Below are positions 1 to 10,985 of a stretch of DNA of 64,000 nt, piece by piece; the stretch's first letter is position 1; each line of letters begins with the position of its first letter. The notes beneath the pieces were generated by a model. That model had not been told where the DNA came from, made no database searches, and worked only from the letters and a program-made list of their open reading frames with translations. Origin of the DNA: Kappaphycus alvarezii (Eukaryota > Rhodophyta > Florideophyceae > Gigartinales > Solieriaceae); NCBI GenBank assembly GCA_002205965.3, contig NADL03000763.1:1116001-1180000 (forward strand), in the 5' to 3' direction. The position numbers and the translations under genes were made by a program.

Positions 1-1477
1 GGTTAGGATAAGTGGGTGTGGACGGATGGGAGGAGGAGGGTGGGAAGTAGAGTGATATAGGGGGTGAGGGAAAAGGAGACGGAGGGATGGTGGGGATACT
101 ATGACAGGCAGAGATAGGCAGGAAACATTCTCCGTGCAAAAGACGGAGAGAAGGGGAAAAGGGGGAGAGGGAGGACGACGGGTGGAGCGGGTATTGAGAA
201 GAGGGGAGAGGAAGCAAGAGGTTTTGAATGCCCCAGGGCACCAAAAGCAAAAAATGGACGGGGATGAGAAAAAGCGGAGCGAACCGAAACAAGGACGGGT
301 TGGTAGGTAGGTAGATGAGTGCTATGAAGGGAAAAACAGTAAAGTAGAAAAAAAGGGATAAGTGGAGATACTGTGGTCTGGTGTGGAAGTACACCCTTCG
401 CGTTAGCAGGGCAAAGGAGGGGGTGACGCAGATAGGAGCAGAGGGGAGGGAGGTGATTCGAAGCCAACGCGTTAACCAGCCAATGTTACCTGCCGAATGG
501 TGTGCCAAGGCACGTAGCGCCTTGCTATGGGCAAACGGCAGAGAAAAGGCGCGTGTGTGGGAGGCGGAGGCGGAGGGGTGTGGTGTACCCTGGTGTACAG
601 TGCTGTACTGTACAGTAAAGTACAACTACTGTACAAAACTGTACTGTACAAGGGCGCTTCATTTCAAAATGAACAATACTGTACTCTACTGTGCGGTACA
701 AAAGTGCATCCAAGGCGGGCTACCTGGGACGCTGTCCGTTTAAACGAAAAAAGGGGTGGGGAAAAGGGCATTTGTTCATGCACCCAGTGCTGTAGCTCCG
801 TTGGCCCACTGGTCCAATCTTGAGGCTTTTACCCGCACCATACCGAACGATAGCACGGCCCCCTATAGAATTTGCAACCACAGTTTATCCAAAAACCTAC
901 CGTACACAGTGCATTTCCCCGCCGTACAATGGACCCCTTTCTCTCTTCCGTTGGTGCCACCTTGCGAGCGAATTATTCTGTTGGTTAACATCATTTCAAC
1001 GCCTGCGCGCGCGCAAATTTGACCGTCTCACCGATTCACACGCCTTCATATTGGCACTGTGGTCCGTCAAACACAACATTCGGGTCATCCAAGACTAGTC
1101 GTAACCTTGAAGCATTGCCGTCGTGGTAGCCCTTATCATGTCAACATCGAAATTCCTGTAACCTCGCCCCTGTACCGCACGTACAGTACAGTAGTGTAGA
1201 TACCCCAGCCGATGGCGACTGAATCTCGCTCAACCGGCACCATCCCGTCAAATCCACTAATACACACACCACTTGTCCAAATCCAACATGTGGCTCAAAT
1301 CACCTCCCCTCAAACAATTTCTACCCCCAACCTCATCCTCACCCAACCATTCCCCTCTCCCACCTCCCCCAGATACCACACCACCACCATCCCCCACAAT
1401 CACGACCAATCTCAAACCCCCACCCCCCATTTCCACCCCCCGCCCACAACCGCTCCACACCGTTCCACAACCTCCTC
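1..1477. other. intergenic, no supported gene
   Basis: I see no gene that can be supported here. The first 450 bases are purine-rich on the plus strand. Open frames on either strand lack recognisable domains and mostly begin with non-ATG codons. Around 590-712 and 1180-1200 there are clusters of TACTGTA/TACAGTA and TGTAC words. Bases 1210-1480 are extremely C/A-rich on the plus strand and lie just downstream of the MED9-like gene, which reads leftward. Confidence 0.6.
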
Positions 1478-1867
1478 TCAAATATCCAATCCCGTCAACA
1501 CGTCCTCACTCTCCTCCGCCTTGTCAAAATCCCGTTCCGGAATAGCACGCTGTGCCAAAACCCGACTCACAATATCCTGTTCCGCATACCTCCCCACCAA
1601 CTCTCTCTTCCGTCTCAGCTCCGCACCCAATCGTTCAATCTCCTTGACCTGATCCGCCCGCGTCATACCCCCCCCAGCAAGCCCGTCCAACACCGCCTCG
1701 CACTTGTTCAACCTCTCCTGAATCACCCCCATGCTCCGTCGAACACTACTCTCATCCGCGCCCTCCTGCATCTGTTGTAACGTCTCACTCACCACGTCTA
1801 GGATTTGAAATGTCGATACTAGCTCCCCGCATTGCGTCCCTGCGCTGCTTGAATCTTTTCCGCTCAT
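1478..1867 (-). CDS. MED9: Mediator complex subunit 9-like protein
   Basis: This is a small protein of about 129 residues that is mostly helical and coiled-coil. The central part runs from a helix ending QERLNKCEAVLDGL, through a short Gly-rich turn, to a second helix with KEIERLGAELRRKRELVGRY. This helix-turn-helix pattern, with two heptad-type helices and a Lys/Glu-rich second helix ending near a Tyr, is what I know from MED9/Cse2 of the Mediator middle module, and the length fits that family. The frame is open farther upstream to about 1981 and beyond but has no ATG there, so I chose the ATG at 1865-1867. The neighbour CWC25 is divergent. The identification is by pattern only; another short coiled-coil nuclear protein is possible. 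Confidence 0.5.
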   Translation of the reverse strand: MSGKDSSSAGTQCGELVSTFQILDVVSETLQQMQEGADESSVRRSMGVIQERLNKCEAVLDGLAGGGMTRADQVKEIERLGAELRRKRELVGRYAEQDIVSRVLAQRAIPERDFDKAEESEDVLTGLDI

Positions 1868-1981
1868 GCTTTCGTTTGCGTTGGTGCTTTCGGTGTGCCG
1901 GTGGCCCAGTCGTGGGAGATTTGTGCCAAAGGAAAGTGTCGGTTGAATGGAAATGGTGCCTGGTTTTTGGACTGTATCCAA

Positions 1982-2645
1982 AAGATCTACAGTAGACCAT
2001 CTCGAGTATACAATCGTGACTGCGTCTGTTTTTTTTTTGCATCGGAAAGGTGGTGGGTGTTTTGACGACAGTTTGTCCCCGTTATAATGTCATCCAATCA
2101 ACGCTTTGTGTGGTTACTCATATGTTACTGCTTTGGTACAAACTGTACGAATCGATGCTCACTGGTTGGATGACACTGTCAACCCTGACGCACAGTTTGC
2201 TACTACACTGTATGCTGTACCGTAGCCACCGTGTCATCCATTCCACACCGACGCTCGCTACTGATTTATTTTAAGAATCGGAGGACCTGTTTACAGTTTA
2301 GCACCGCCATTACAGTACATTACTGTAATAACTACCCTTACAGTGTACTACCTGTAATGGCGGTTGTTTTCATGTCGTCATCACTGTCGGCGAGTATACA
2401 GTATACTCAAGCGGTGAAAACACAAACACACAATTCCAAATTTTTCATTTTTTACCGACAGCACACCTCTCCAACTCTCAACTGGAATTTTGCAATACAC
2501 AGGGTTTTGCACTATTTCAAATTCATCTGTTGCCTCTTCGCCTTTCCGCCTACATCGGCACCGCCTCTTATCTAACGCAAACGCAAACGCACAACCTCAA
2601 GGCCACTCCACTTCTCAAAACCCTCTCCCCTCACCCACCATCATC
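1982..2645. promoter_or_regulatory. divergent promoter region MED9-like/CWC25
   Basis: This spacer separates two divergently transcribed genes. It contains a T-tract at 2029-2038 and, at about 2310-2405, several copies of TACAGTA/TACTGTA including a near-palindromic TATACAGTATA. Similar words recur in other upstream regions of this window and in the LTRs. No gene is evident. A promoter role is inferred from position. Confidence 0.4.
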
Positions 2646-3836
2646 ATGAGCGCCCTACAGTTTTTGAACAAAAAGAGCTGGCACACCGCCACTATCCGCA
2701 ACAACGAAAAAGTATGGCTCAAAGAACAGGCCGCCGCCAAAGAGCAACAACGCATCGACGAACTCCAAAAGCAGCTAGCCGAGGAGCGCAAAATCGCAGA
2801 AATTCAACGCCTCGAGCTAGAATCCGGTCGCCTCCAACCCGACCAACTACTCAAACGACGCCGTCTCAACTGGATGTACGAGCATGGACCCGCCAATACA
2901 CCCGACCAGAAGAAGAAAGAGGACGAAAAACAACGGGAAGATGTCCTCCTGGGGAAGAAGAAACTCGAAGCAGACCCCAAATCATCCGCCCCTCACGACA
3001 AGGTCGTCATGGTCGATATGGAGGCCAAGTTGAGGGAGGACCCCATGTTCCAAGTTGAGCTCCATCGCGTGCGAATGGAACGCACTCACTCCAACCCAGA
3101 CTCTTGCCCCACAGAGGCTCCGCATAACGACGACGAAACGGATGCAAAAAGGGCCCGGAAGGAAGATCGACGGAGGCTTCGCCAAGAGAGGCGTTTAAGA
3201 AGGGAGGAGCGCAAGATGCGAAAGCGACAACGCTCTCTCGTACAGCAGGATACATCCCATGTGACACCTAGGTCACATCACCGTGAAGCTCAAGCTCAAT
3301 GTGGGTTGCCGCAGGGGGACGGAACGGCTGACCACCGGGAGGATGCCAAGTATGGCTTGCATATTCCGCACGGTGGGTCCGGTGTTGAGGTGTCTACAGA
3401 GTTTGTGCCGCGGACTGTGGGAAAGGAGAGGAGGAAAAGTCGCTGGGATGTAGGGCCGTCGTCACAGTCCCCGAGAAAAGCGTCTAGTGATGATGTGAAC
3501 TGTGGGGAAAGGAGGGGGAGTGGTCGTCCGCCCTTGTCACCCACCCTGAAGGCAAAGGCGGAGGAGAAGCGAAGAGCGATTCAGGAAATGAAGGATGAGG
3601 CTTTGAGGTTGGATACAGAGAGGAGGAGAAGGGCTCAGAGGCATGTCAAAGAGGCAAATCGGGAACGTGAAGAGTTGGATGACAGAGCGAGGAGACGCAA
3701 GTCACAGTTATCTGTCGCGGACCAGGAACCTGCCGTTCGGTTTGCTAGACAGACTATTGCCAGGGGAGCTTCGGCCGCTGAGAGGATTAGAGAGCGTCGT
3801 GCTTGGTCGGCAGGGAGTGGCGATGCATGTTACTGA
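2646..3836 (+). CDS. CWC25: pre-mRNA splicing factor CWC25-like
   Basis: A 396-residue, highly charged nuclear protein. The N-terminus holds the CIR_N-type block LNKKSWHTATIRNNEKVW followed by an EQ-rich coiled coil (about residues 20-60), the RLNWMYEHGP motif at about 75-85 and a VLLGKKKLE motif at about 105. This order is typical of Cwc25 (CCDC49), a factor that joins the spliceosome at the first catalytic step. The rest is Arg/Lys/Glu-rich with RS-like and basic stretches (KRARKEDRRRLRQERR) and no further fold. I use the ATG at 2646 because the CIR_N block starts seven residues later; the open frame extends 52 codons upstream to another ATG at 2490. Coding-strand composition switches from C-rich at the start to G-rich after about 3290. 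No intron is needed. Confidence 0.85.
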   Translation: MSALQFLNKKSWHTATIRNNEKVWLKEQAAAKEQQRIDELQKQLAEERKIAEIQRLELESGRLQPDQLLKRRRLNWMYEHGPANTPDQKKKEDEKQREDVLLGKKKLEADPKSSAPHDKVVMVDMEAKLREDPMFQVELHRVRMERTHSNPDSCPTEAPHNDDETDAKRARKEDRRRLRQERRLRREERKMRKRQRSLVQQDTSHVTPRSHHREAQAQCGLPQGDGTADHREDAKYGLHIPHGGSGVEVSTEFVPRTVGKERRKSRWDVGPSSQSPRKASSDDVNCGERRGSGRPPLSPTLKAKAEEKRRAIQEMKDEALRLDTERRRRAQRHVKEANREREELDDRARRRKSQLSVADQEPAVRFARQTIARGASAAERIRERRAWSAGSGDACY

Positions 3837-4332
3837 ATCTTGTTTCTTGGCCGCTTTTCTATCATATTGTAAGCTGACTGCCGCCAGTTTCTGTAGTGCA
3901 GGCAAGAGTATTCTTTGTAAAGTCACGGTGTATTTTTGGGGAGTTACGTGCTGGCGTTGCGTCGTTGGAGCTGTTTCGAAAGGAGCTTCCATCACCCAGG
4001 ATGAGCAGTTGGGGCGAAGAAATGCTGCGTGAGCGAAGCCGTTGTTCACTGCGGCACTGGTTGCAATAATAGAAACCAACCGCCCAGGGGCAACTATCCT
4101 TTTTTGAGGTTTATGTGCCATCTGTTGAGGTACTTAACTACTATGAACCAGATTCCGTCCGGTTCAACATTGCACAAACAACCAATCGGATCTAGCGCTC
4201 TGAATGCCCACCCGATAAAGGGACAAAACTCTTCCCGAGGCATCACCGATAAGATACACAACGCAACAAACTACCTGCGCCATTTAATGCATTAGTCAAA
4301 AACGTGTGCTCTTGTTACAATCAATCGAAATA
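3837..4332. other. convergent spacer, no gene
   Basis: This lies between the 3' ends of CWC25 and V-ATPase B. Short open frames here have no recognisable content. I see no repeat or RNA gene. Confidence 0.6.
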
Positions 4333-5844
4333 TTAGGCAGTATCCGCCGCGGCCTCCTCGGTTTCAGCCCCACGGCGGTGGTAGTACTCCTTGAGAACCT
4401 TCTGAGGAATACGCTTGAGCAGGGTCTGCGGGAAAGTGCGAAGCAGGGACCACGCCAAGTCAAGGGAGTTGAAAATGTCCCTCGTTTCGTACAGGCCCTG
4501 GGCAACAAACTTCTTCTCAAACTTGTCATGGAATTCAAGGTAGAGCAAATCCTCTTCGGAGAGGGCCTCTTCTCCCACAACAGACTTCATGGCGATAACG
4601 TCCTTTCCGATGGCGTAACCAGCGTACAACTGATTCGAAACATCACCATGGTCCCGCCTCGTCATGCCCTCGCCAATAGCGGACTTCATCAGTCGTGACA
4701 GCGACGGCAACACGTTAATGGGGGGGTAGATCTGACGATTGTGCAACTGACGATCGAGGTAAATCTGCCCCTCAGTAATGTAGCCAGTAAGATCAGGAAT
4801 GGGATGCGTAATATCATCGTTGGGCATGGTCAGAATGGGAAGCTGGGTGATAGAGCCCGGTCGACCTTCGACACGACCAGCGCGCTCGTAGATGGTAGCC
4901 AAATCAGTATACATGTAACCCGGGTAACCACGACGACCTGGCACCTCCTCACGAGCAGCGGACACCTCACGAAGGGCATCAGCGTAAGAACTCATGTCAG
5001 TCAAGATAACAAGCACGTGCATACCACACTCGTAGGCGAGATATTCAGCGGTGGTCAAGGCAAGACGCGGAGTAACAATACGCTCAATGGTGGGATCGTT
5101 GGCAAGGTTGAGGAAGAGAGTAACCTTGGACATGGCACCATTCTCTTCGAAATCCTGACGGAAGAATCGGGCGGCTTCCATGTTCACACCCATGGCAGCA
5201 AAGACAATGGCGAAATCACTGCCCTCCTCACCATCATCCCCTTCCTTCTTGGCATTGACCAAACCGGCCTGACGGCAAATCTGGGCGGCGACTTCGTTGT
5301 GAGGAAGACCGGCAGCGCTGAAAAGCGGAATCTTCTGTCCACGGGCGATGGAGTTCATGACATCAATGGTGGAGATACCGGTCTGGATCATTTCCTCCGG
5401 GTAGGTACGACTCTGTGGGTTAATACTGGAACCAGCGATATCCAAATATGCCTCTGGAACGACCGGCGGTCCACCATCGATAGGCTTTCCAGAGCCGTTG
5501 AAAACACGACCGAGCATGTCCCTCGAGACCGGGGTCCTCATAATGTCTCCAGAGAATTCGACATGAGTGTTGCGATTGTCAATACCAGTGGTTCCCTCAA
5601 AGACCTGGACAACTGCCTTATCGCCATCGACCTCAAGAACTTGTCCACGACGCTTGGATCCATCGCCAAGAGTGAGATTTACGATCTCGGCATAACGCGG
5701 AAACTTGACATTGTCAAGAATGACAAGCGGGCCATTGACAGCTGCCACGGTGCGGTAGTCAAGGCGAGGCTTGAGGACATAGTCCTCGGTAGCGGCGGCC
5801 TTGTTGATGTCAAAGGCCTGCATTTTTGAAGTAACGGCGTCCAT
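4333..5844 (-). CDS. VMA2: V-type proton ATPase subunit B
   Basis: A 503-residue protein matching vacuolar ATPase subunit B along its whole length, which is the family's usual size. It is the non-catalytic nucleotide-binding subunit of the V1 head, which drives proton pumping into vacuoles and other acidic compartments. Visible landmarks are the N-terminal beta-barrel ([20 protein letters not shown]), [12 protein letters not shown] near residue 115, the degenerate nucleotide-binding segment [58 protein letters not shown] and the ATPase alpha/beta signature [10 protein letters not shown]. No intron. The ATG at 5844 gives a normal N-terminus. The gene is divergent from the F-box gene. Codon use is strongly biased, which leaves a long antisense open frame that I regard as a shadow. 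Confidence 0.98.
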   Translation of the reverse strand: MDAVTSKMQAFDINKAAATEDYVLKPRLDYRTVAAVNGPLVILDNVKFPRYAEIVNLTLGDGSKRRGQVLEVDGDKAVVQVFEGTTGIDNRNTHVEFSGDIMRTPVSRDMLGRVFNGSGKPIDGGPPVVPEAYLDIAGSSINPQSRTYPEEMIQTGISTIDVMNSIARGQKIPLFSAAGLPHNEVAAQICRQAGLVNAKKEGDDGEEGSDFAIVFAAMGVNMEAARFFRQDFEENGAMSKVTLFLNLANDPTIERIVTPRLALTTAEYLAYECGMHVLVILTDMSSYADALREVSAAREEVPGRRGYPGYMYTDLATIYERAGRVEGRPGSITQLPILTMPNDDITHPIPDLTGYITEGQIYLDRQLHNRQIYPPINVLPSLSRLMKSAIGEGMTRRDHGDVSNQLYAGYAIGKDVIAMKSVVGEEALSEEDLLYLEFHDKFEKKFVAQGLYETRDIFNSLDLAWSLLRTFPQTLLKRIPQKVLKEYYHRRGAETEEAAADTA

Positions 5845-6943
5845 CGTTGGTTGTTATCGAGTGTTGTCAAGTATCTGGAGGTGAGTTTTGTCGTTATTTG
5901 GTTGCAGATATGAGGGAAAAGCACGAGTTAAGGCAGGTAGTGAGCGATCGGCAATCGTGTTGTCTTCGGATGGATAAGAGAGGGATTGCAGACGAGGCGG
6001 AGTTATCAGATCGACAGAGGGAAAGAGTATTGCGAAGTTAACTGAGCGATGTTCGCAGGCCCGTTGGTTCTTTCTCTTGCCCCTCAGTGGCATCCGCGGA
6101 CAGCAAATCGGAACAATGTAAAGGGACAAGCTGCCTTATCCTCACGCAACGATAGAGCAAAAGGTCGGTGTGCTGTAAGCATTGTAATTCTGTACCCTTT
6201 ATGATGCAAGACCACCACATCATTGCCAGCCCTGGAACATCAATTGCCCGCTATTAGTGTAAGGAATAACTGATTCAGCCAGCACCATCACGTGTTATAC
6301 GTGTACAACCGTTACGGCTCAAAGTAAAAAACTGCATCATGTACACGTATACATAGGGGGGTAACTGGGACATTTATTTAAAGATTTTTAAATTTAATAG
6401 GGCCTGCTAAACAGACACGTATACAGCACTGCACTGTTTGCATTGTGTGCAATTGTCCACACGTGTGCTTTAATGTTATTACAGTGTCAGCATCCTGATT
6501 ACAGAAAAAGACAAGTAGAGTACAGTACGGCACAGTACAGTATGATACGGAGACGATACGGAAAGTACAACTCTGTCCTGCACAGTATACCGTGGCGTTC
6601 ACTGAAAAGTAGACAACCTACATACTGTACAGTACTGCAGTGTGCACTGTGTTTCAAGCTGGTGCGCAGAAACCGATGGACTTAGTTTGACCCGTTTGGA
6701 CCACTTGTTGGAGTTTAGATTTCACCACGTGTGCGCTTCAAGCTCCTAGCCCAAGCTTGAAGTTACCCCAACGCAGTATGCAGCCAGCATTCATTCACTC
6801 ATTCACAACAGGTATTTTTCGACCATCTCCCGCTCTAGTAGTGCCGGCACGTTTCAACATGATCCGAGTGGAAAGTTGACACGTTCCCGTGGTCGCATCC
6901 TGACGCCGCTATCCCCTGCTCAAGACAACTCTCCCCTCAGGCC
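5845..6943. promoter_or_regulatory. divergent spacer V-ATPase B/F-box, TACAGTA cluster
   Basis: About 1.1 kb between two divergent genes with no supported gene. A dense group of TACTGTA/TACAGTA and TGTACAGTA words lies at about 6515-6645, roughly 300-430 bases upstream of the F-box start. Hairpin-like TGTACACGTATACA words occur at 6295-6355. Regulatory function is inferred from position and recurrence. Confidence 0.4.
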
Positions 6944-8470
6944 ATGACAAAACCCGCAACCCTCTCCACCCTCCCCGAGGATATCCTGCGCCGAATCTTT
7001 CTTCAAACCCTTTCCACCCCGCGTCTGGCCCCAACTTTATCCACCCGGTCGCTCTCCCAATCGGACACCGCTTTCTTCCTATCCTCCACTTGCACCAACC
7101 TCCGTTCCATCTTTCGCAACCTCATTCACACCCTCCACATATCCTGGAACACCCCTGTCTACCTGCACACCCTTGCCTCTTTCTTCGGCCCCTCCCTTCG
7201 CACCGTATCCATCACCGCTCATCCATACGCCGATGTTTTCCTCAAAGAGCTTTCGCAGCAGAAATCCCTCGCACTAACATCGCTTTCCCTGGAGAATTGC
7301 CCTGTTTCCGAGGCAGCCCTCACCCAAATTCTCATCCTCTCTCCCCCGCTAAAACAACTACATCTCTCCTACATCGAGTGGCCCTCCATTGACACCGGCC
7401 TTTTCAACCTGGCCCACAACTTTTGCGAATTGAACGCTCTCACCCTTGCAGGTGCCTCACAAGTCTCCCATGCGACAATATTGGCTATTTGCAAGACGGC
7501 TGGAACGCATTTAGAGCATCTTGCATTGCGATACCTGCGCCATTCCTCCATCTGTGATGATACGTTGTTGACAATTGCGGATGCGTGTCCCAATGTCACG
7601 CATTTGATGCTGGATGATGTGCGCCATGCGCGTGCAAGCGGTATTGTACGAATGTGTAACAGGTATGCAACACAGTTGGTCTCCCTGAAACTGTATGGAT
7701 GCCGGGTTTCAGCAGAGGATATGAGCAGCATGTTGGCAAAGTTGAAGAGATTGGAGGTGCTGGGATTACAGGAAAAAGGGTGGACAAAGGTAGAAGGGAA
7801 TGTGGTGATGCGAGGCGTTGCAAAGTGTGAGAATGTACGAGAGTTGGAATTGAAGGGGCTCAAGTGGTTGGCTGACAGGCATGTACGGGATATTGTGCAG
7901 AGGATGCAGATGCTGGAGAAGGTTGCGATACGAGGTGCAGAGGAGTTGACAGATGTCGGGGTAGGTTACTTGTCGCGGTTTGGAGGGCAGTTACGACGGT
8001 TGGATTTCAGGGGATGCTTTGTGAGCGATGGAGGGTTGGAAAGTATTATGAAGGGGATTGTGAGATTAGAGAGCGTTTGTCTGGGGGGGGATGGAGTGGT
8101 AGTGACACGCGAGGGGGAGCTGAGATGGCTAGGGCTGGGGTATTCAGATGAGATGTTGGAGAGGTTGATTCGGGCGTGCGGGGGAAGTTTAAAAGAGTTT
8201 GTGTGGGAAACACCGCAGTGTCTAAAGAGGGGTTTGCACGGCAGGGATTACCATGTTCCTGTGGGAGCTGGAGTCTTGCAGTTGACTGGCGTAGGGATTT
8301 TGAAAGCGTTGGCAAGGTGGGGTGCAAAGTTGGAGCGTGTTGTGATTAATGGGTTGAGACCAATGGCAAGGGAGAGAGTCAAAAGGGCAAAGTTCGATCT
8401 CGCGGTGATGGAGTTGGAGGAGCAGTCGCAACATGTTGTCGTCTTGGTGGATGACACGTATATGTCTTGA
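6944..8470 (+). CDS. F-box and leucine-rich repeat protein
   Basis: A 508-residue protein. Residues 5-60 form an F-box-like helical segment (LSTLPEDILRRIFLQTLS, then an FFLSSTCTNLRSIFRNLI helix), followed by an array of irregular leucine-rich repeats of the AMN1/FBXL type (LTSLSLENCPVSEAALTQIL, LEHLALRYLRHSSICDDTLL, LVSLKLYGCRVSAEDM and others) to about residue 420. Such proteins are substrate receptors of SCF ubiquitin ligases: the F-box binds Skp1 and the repeats bind targets. The specific substrate cannot be told. The coding strand changes sharply from C-rich (first 500 bases) to G-rich (after about 7680). Single exon. No close named orthologue recognised. Confidence 0.8.
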   Translation: MTKPATLSTLPEDILRRIFLQTLSTPRLAPTLSTRSLSQSDTAFFLSSTCTNLRSIFRNLIHTLHISWNTPVYLHTLASFFGPSLRTVSITAHPYADVFLKELSQQKSLALTSLSLENCPVSEAALTQILILSPPLKQLHLSYIEWPSIDTGLFNLAHNFCELNALTLAGASQVSHATILAICKTAGTHLEHLALRYLRHSSICDDTLLTIADACPNVTHLMLDDVRHARASGIVRMCNRYATQLVSLKLYGCRVSAEDMSSMLAKLKRLEVLGLQEKGWTKVEGNVVMRGVAKCENVRELELKGLKWLADRHVRDIVQRMQMLEKVAIRGAEELTDVGVGYLSRFGGQLRRLDFRGCFVSDGGLESIMKGIVRLESVCLGGDGVVVTREGELRWLGLGYSDEMLERLIRACGGSLKEFVWETPQCLKRGLHGRDYHVPVGAGVLQLTGVGILKALARWGAKLERVVINGLRPMARERVKRAKFDLAVMELEEQSQHVVVLVDDTYMS

Positions 8471-9636
8471 CCTGGGTAGAGATTAGTAGAGAATCTTGGT
8501 GACGAAAGTATCATGTTTGAAAGCTCTCACAGGGGGACAAGAATTTTGAAGCGCTGGCAAAGCCAAAAAGCAAAACGGGTGTCGGTCATACCGAACACTT
8601 TTCTTCTGTTGTTTGTGATCCCTGAGAGACGAAGTTGTCCATTGGCTACGTCAGATTTGCAATGCATTGAGCGAACGGCAGTGAATGACGGGAAACATAG
8701 GAATAACTTTACTGTGGGATATCAAATGGCAGGGCCAAAGGGGAGCTGTAGAGGGCCAGTGTCCAAGAAGCAGAGCAAACGTATGTACAAGAACTGCGTC
8801 ATACAGGCGCGTGGACTTTTCTTAGCTTTAAGGAAAGTCAGGAATAGTGAACCCCGTTGTTGGTTACCTTCATCCTCAAAATGCAAAGATTAATATTTGG
8901 TTTGTGGAATCATTTCTGAAATGGCGCTACATGTTGGGGATACAAGCTAATGCGGGGTTCGGGCAGTGCCTTTGGTGCTGCTACGGTAAAACATTGCACT
9001 CTGAAATATTTGGCATGCAACAAACTTGTTACAAGGCTATGCGCAGTGCAGGTCAGGCACGTCAGAATCCTTGTTCTTTAATGTAGCTAGTTGTCACGGG
9101 GAAGAATGGCGCATGCGTATTTCGGCGGTGGAGGACGGACTGAGACGGCGACACAGCTTTGTGAGCGAGCGTAACTGCAAAGTTACCAATGCGGAACTTG
9201 CGACCCTCTGTCACCATGGGGATCTAAAAGAGTGCTCTTTGCACCAAGAAAATTAGTGAAAAATCGACATCCATCAAGTTTCAATTAATAATATTTACTC
9301 ATCTGTCATTTCGAGTGTACACAAGTAGAGCTGAGCGAGAAGAGAACAGTCAAGTATGTGAGCTGCACAGAAAAGACGTACTTATTCACTGATTTTCAAT
9401 CCCACCCCCGTCATCACAACTCCGCCTCGAGTCGTTTAAATATGATCCTCACCGACGTCGTACATGTAGTTGCTCTCAATTGACTGTCTCCGCACGCACC
9501 ATCACAGCGCATCCCTTTTCCCCGACCAAAAGATTCGAGTCCCACCGCCTCTACCAAACATACACCAATTGTACCAACAACAGTCCCCAGCAAACCACAC
9601 CACACCCTCCCGCCCACCGCGACCAACGTGCAACCA
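8471..9636. other. spacer, no supported gene
   Basis: Several short open frames lie here, up to 126 codons, none with recognisable features. From about 9460 the plus strand becomes strongly C-rich, as is usual before and at the start of genes in this block. The region probably contains the 5' untranslated part of the RNase III gene. Confidence 0.5.
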
Positions 9637-10930
9637 ATGCAAGCCCCAACCTTTGTGCACCATCCTTTCCTTCGCCGTCTTTTCAACCGTCATTCCCGCA
9701 TCCCAAACGCTCTGCCTTTCACCAACCTCCCGAATCACCACACATCCATCATCCGCGCATGCGCCGTTCCACCCGTCACACCCCAACAATCCTCCGTCCT
9801 TACCAACTCGTCTATTCTCAAACTAGAGACCGTCTTGCAACATAAGTTTCACGACCGCGCGCTTCTCGCTCAAGCTGTCACCCATCGCTCGCTTGTAAAT
9901 CAGAAATCGGGAAAGTTTCTGGCGTTTTATGAGGAGTCATCTGGCAAGTTGACTCAGGTTAACCTGCATAATGAGCGACTTGAATGTGTAGGTGATAGGG
10001 TCTTTGGGTTGCTGACGGTGCATTGTTTGTACCAGGCTGATGATTTTGCATCAGAGGGTACGATCAGTACCAAGTATCACTCCTTTGTTTCGGGGAAACA
10101 GGCAGATGCATTTTGCAGGTACGTCCCGCCCAAAACTGTCGTTTGCTAATCAAATCGCCCCCCGTGCTCTGGATCTGATTTCATTGCCGCATTCTTCTTG
10201 ATGGGTTACATACATGGGCATCTTCTCCGTATACAGGGCTCTTGGTTTGGACGCCTTCCTTCTTGAGATGAATGAATTGCGTGGAAGACCGGGCTCGCGG
10301 TATGGGGATATGTTTGAGGTAAGCCCCGTATTCTCATGAACTTGTGTCTCGCGCCTTCTCACATCAGGAAACACTAACAACAACACACGGATTGCCGACG
10401 TCTTGTTGAATCGCACTGCAACCGGCCAACGGTCCACGGTCCGTCTACGTTGCGTCTATCTGGCATAGGCAATACTGGGAGCTCTCTTTATTGACGGTGG
10501 CTTTAATGCTGCGCACAGATTTTTCCAATCAAGCGTGGTTCCGTTATGGGATCAACGGAAAGTCCAGGGGCCCGTGGTACCTCGTTGTTCAAAAATGGAG
10601 CTACAAGAATATCTCGTCCATAACGGGCTGCCCAATATGGTCCTAGGTTCACGACTTAAGTATGTACCGGATCACAGTGACTTCAAAAACCAGATGTTCA
10701 CACAGGCAATCGAACTCTTTGGTACAAAGCTCAGCACTGCCACTGCAGGATCTCGCTCTGCTGCAGATCAGGCTGCTGCTGCAAAGTTGCTCGCAATTTT
10801 GAAAAAGACAAAGACCACATGTCTGCTCATTCGCTTGGCTCGGCGCGCGAATGATAGCTATTCGCTGCAAACTTTGCAGGCAATGCGGGCGGAACAGGTG
10901 AAACTGGACCACAACGAGGGTGCCTGCTAG
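9637..10930 (+). CDS. RNase III-domain/dsRBD protein, organelle-targeted, 2 introns
   Basis: Three exons, 9637-10118, 10237-10318 and 10469-10930, give 341 residues. Both introns have GT-AG ends (gtacgt...acag and gtaagc...atag), and joining them restores the RNase III signature across exon 2/3: GDMFE + AILGALFIDGG. The first half of the signature is HNERLECVGDRV. The four metal-binding acidic residues are present (E116, D120, D185, E188), so the domain could be catalytically active. Residues about 230-310 form a double-stranded RNA-binding domain (KMELQEYLVHNGLP ... SAADQAAAAKLL). The N-terminus (MQAPTFVHHPFLRRLFNRHS) is rich in Arg, His and Ser and lacks acidic residues, which suggests a mitochondrial or plastid transit peptide. 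Alternatives are a mitoribosomal mL44-type protein or an organellar RNA-processing RNase III. Ends only 55 bases from the convergent GTPase gene. Confidence 0.85.
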
Positions 10931-10985
10931 AGTTTTGCGGATAGTCCTAGTTCACCTCCAATTTGGCGGCAAATGAAATCAATCC

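Noticed and set aside
99-467. 122-codon minus-strand frame
   Set aside because: Starts with TTG, low complexity, pyrimidine-rich shadow of a purine-rich plus strand.
1212-1652. 146-codon plus-strand frame, Pro/Thr/Ser-rich
   Set aside because: It reflects the C/A-rich composition here and overlaps the MED9-like gene on the other strand. No domain.
1868-1981. N-terminal extension of the MED9-like frame
   Set aside because: No ATG in frame in this stretch. The family length fits the ATG at 1867.
2490-2645. 52-codon upstream extension of CWC25
   Set aside because: The conserved CIR_N block begins just after the ATG at 2646, and the extension has no conserved look.
4741-5829. 362-codon plus-strand frame
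   Set aside because: It is exactly antisense to V-ATPase B, whose protein sequence is unmistakable. Strong codon bias explains the absence of stops.
8513-9256. three overlapping small plus-strand frames
   Set aside because: Non-ATG or weak starts, no domains, overlapping in different phases.
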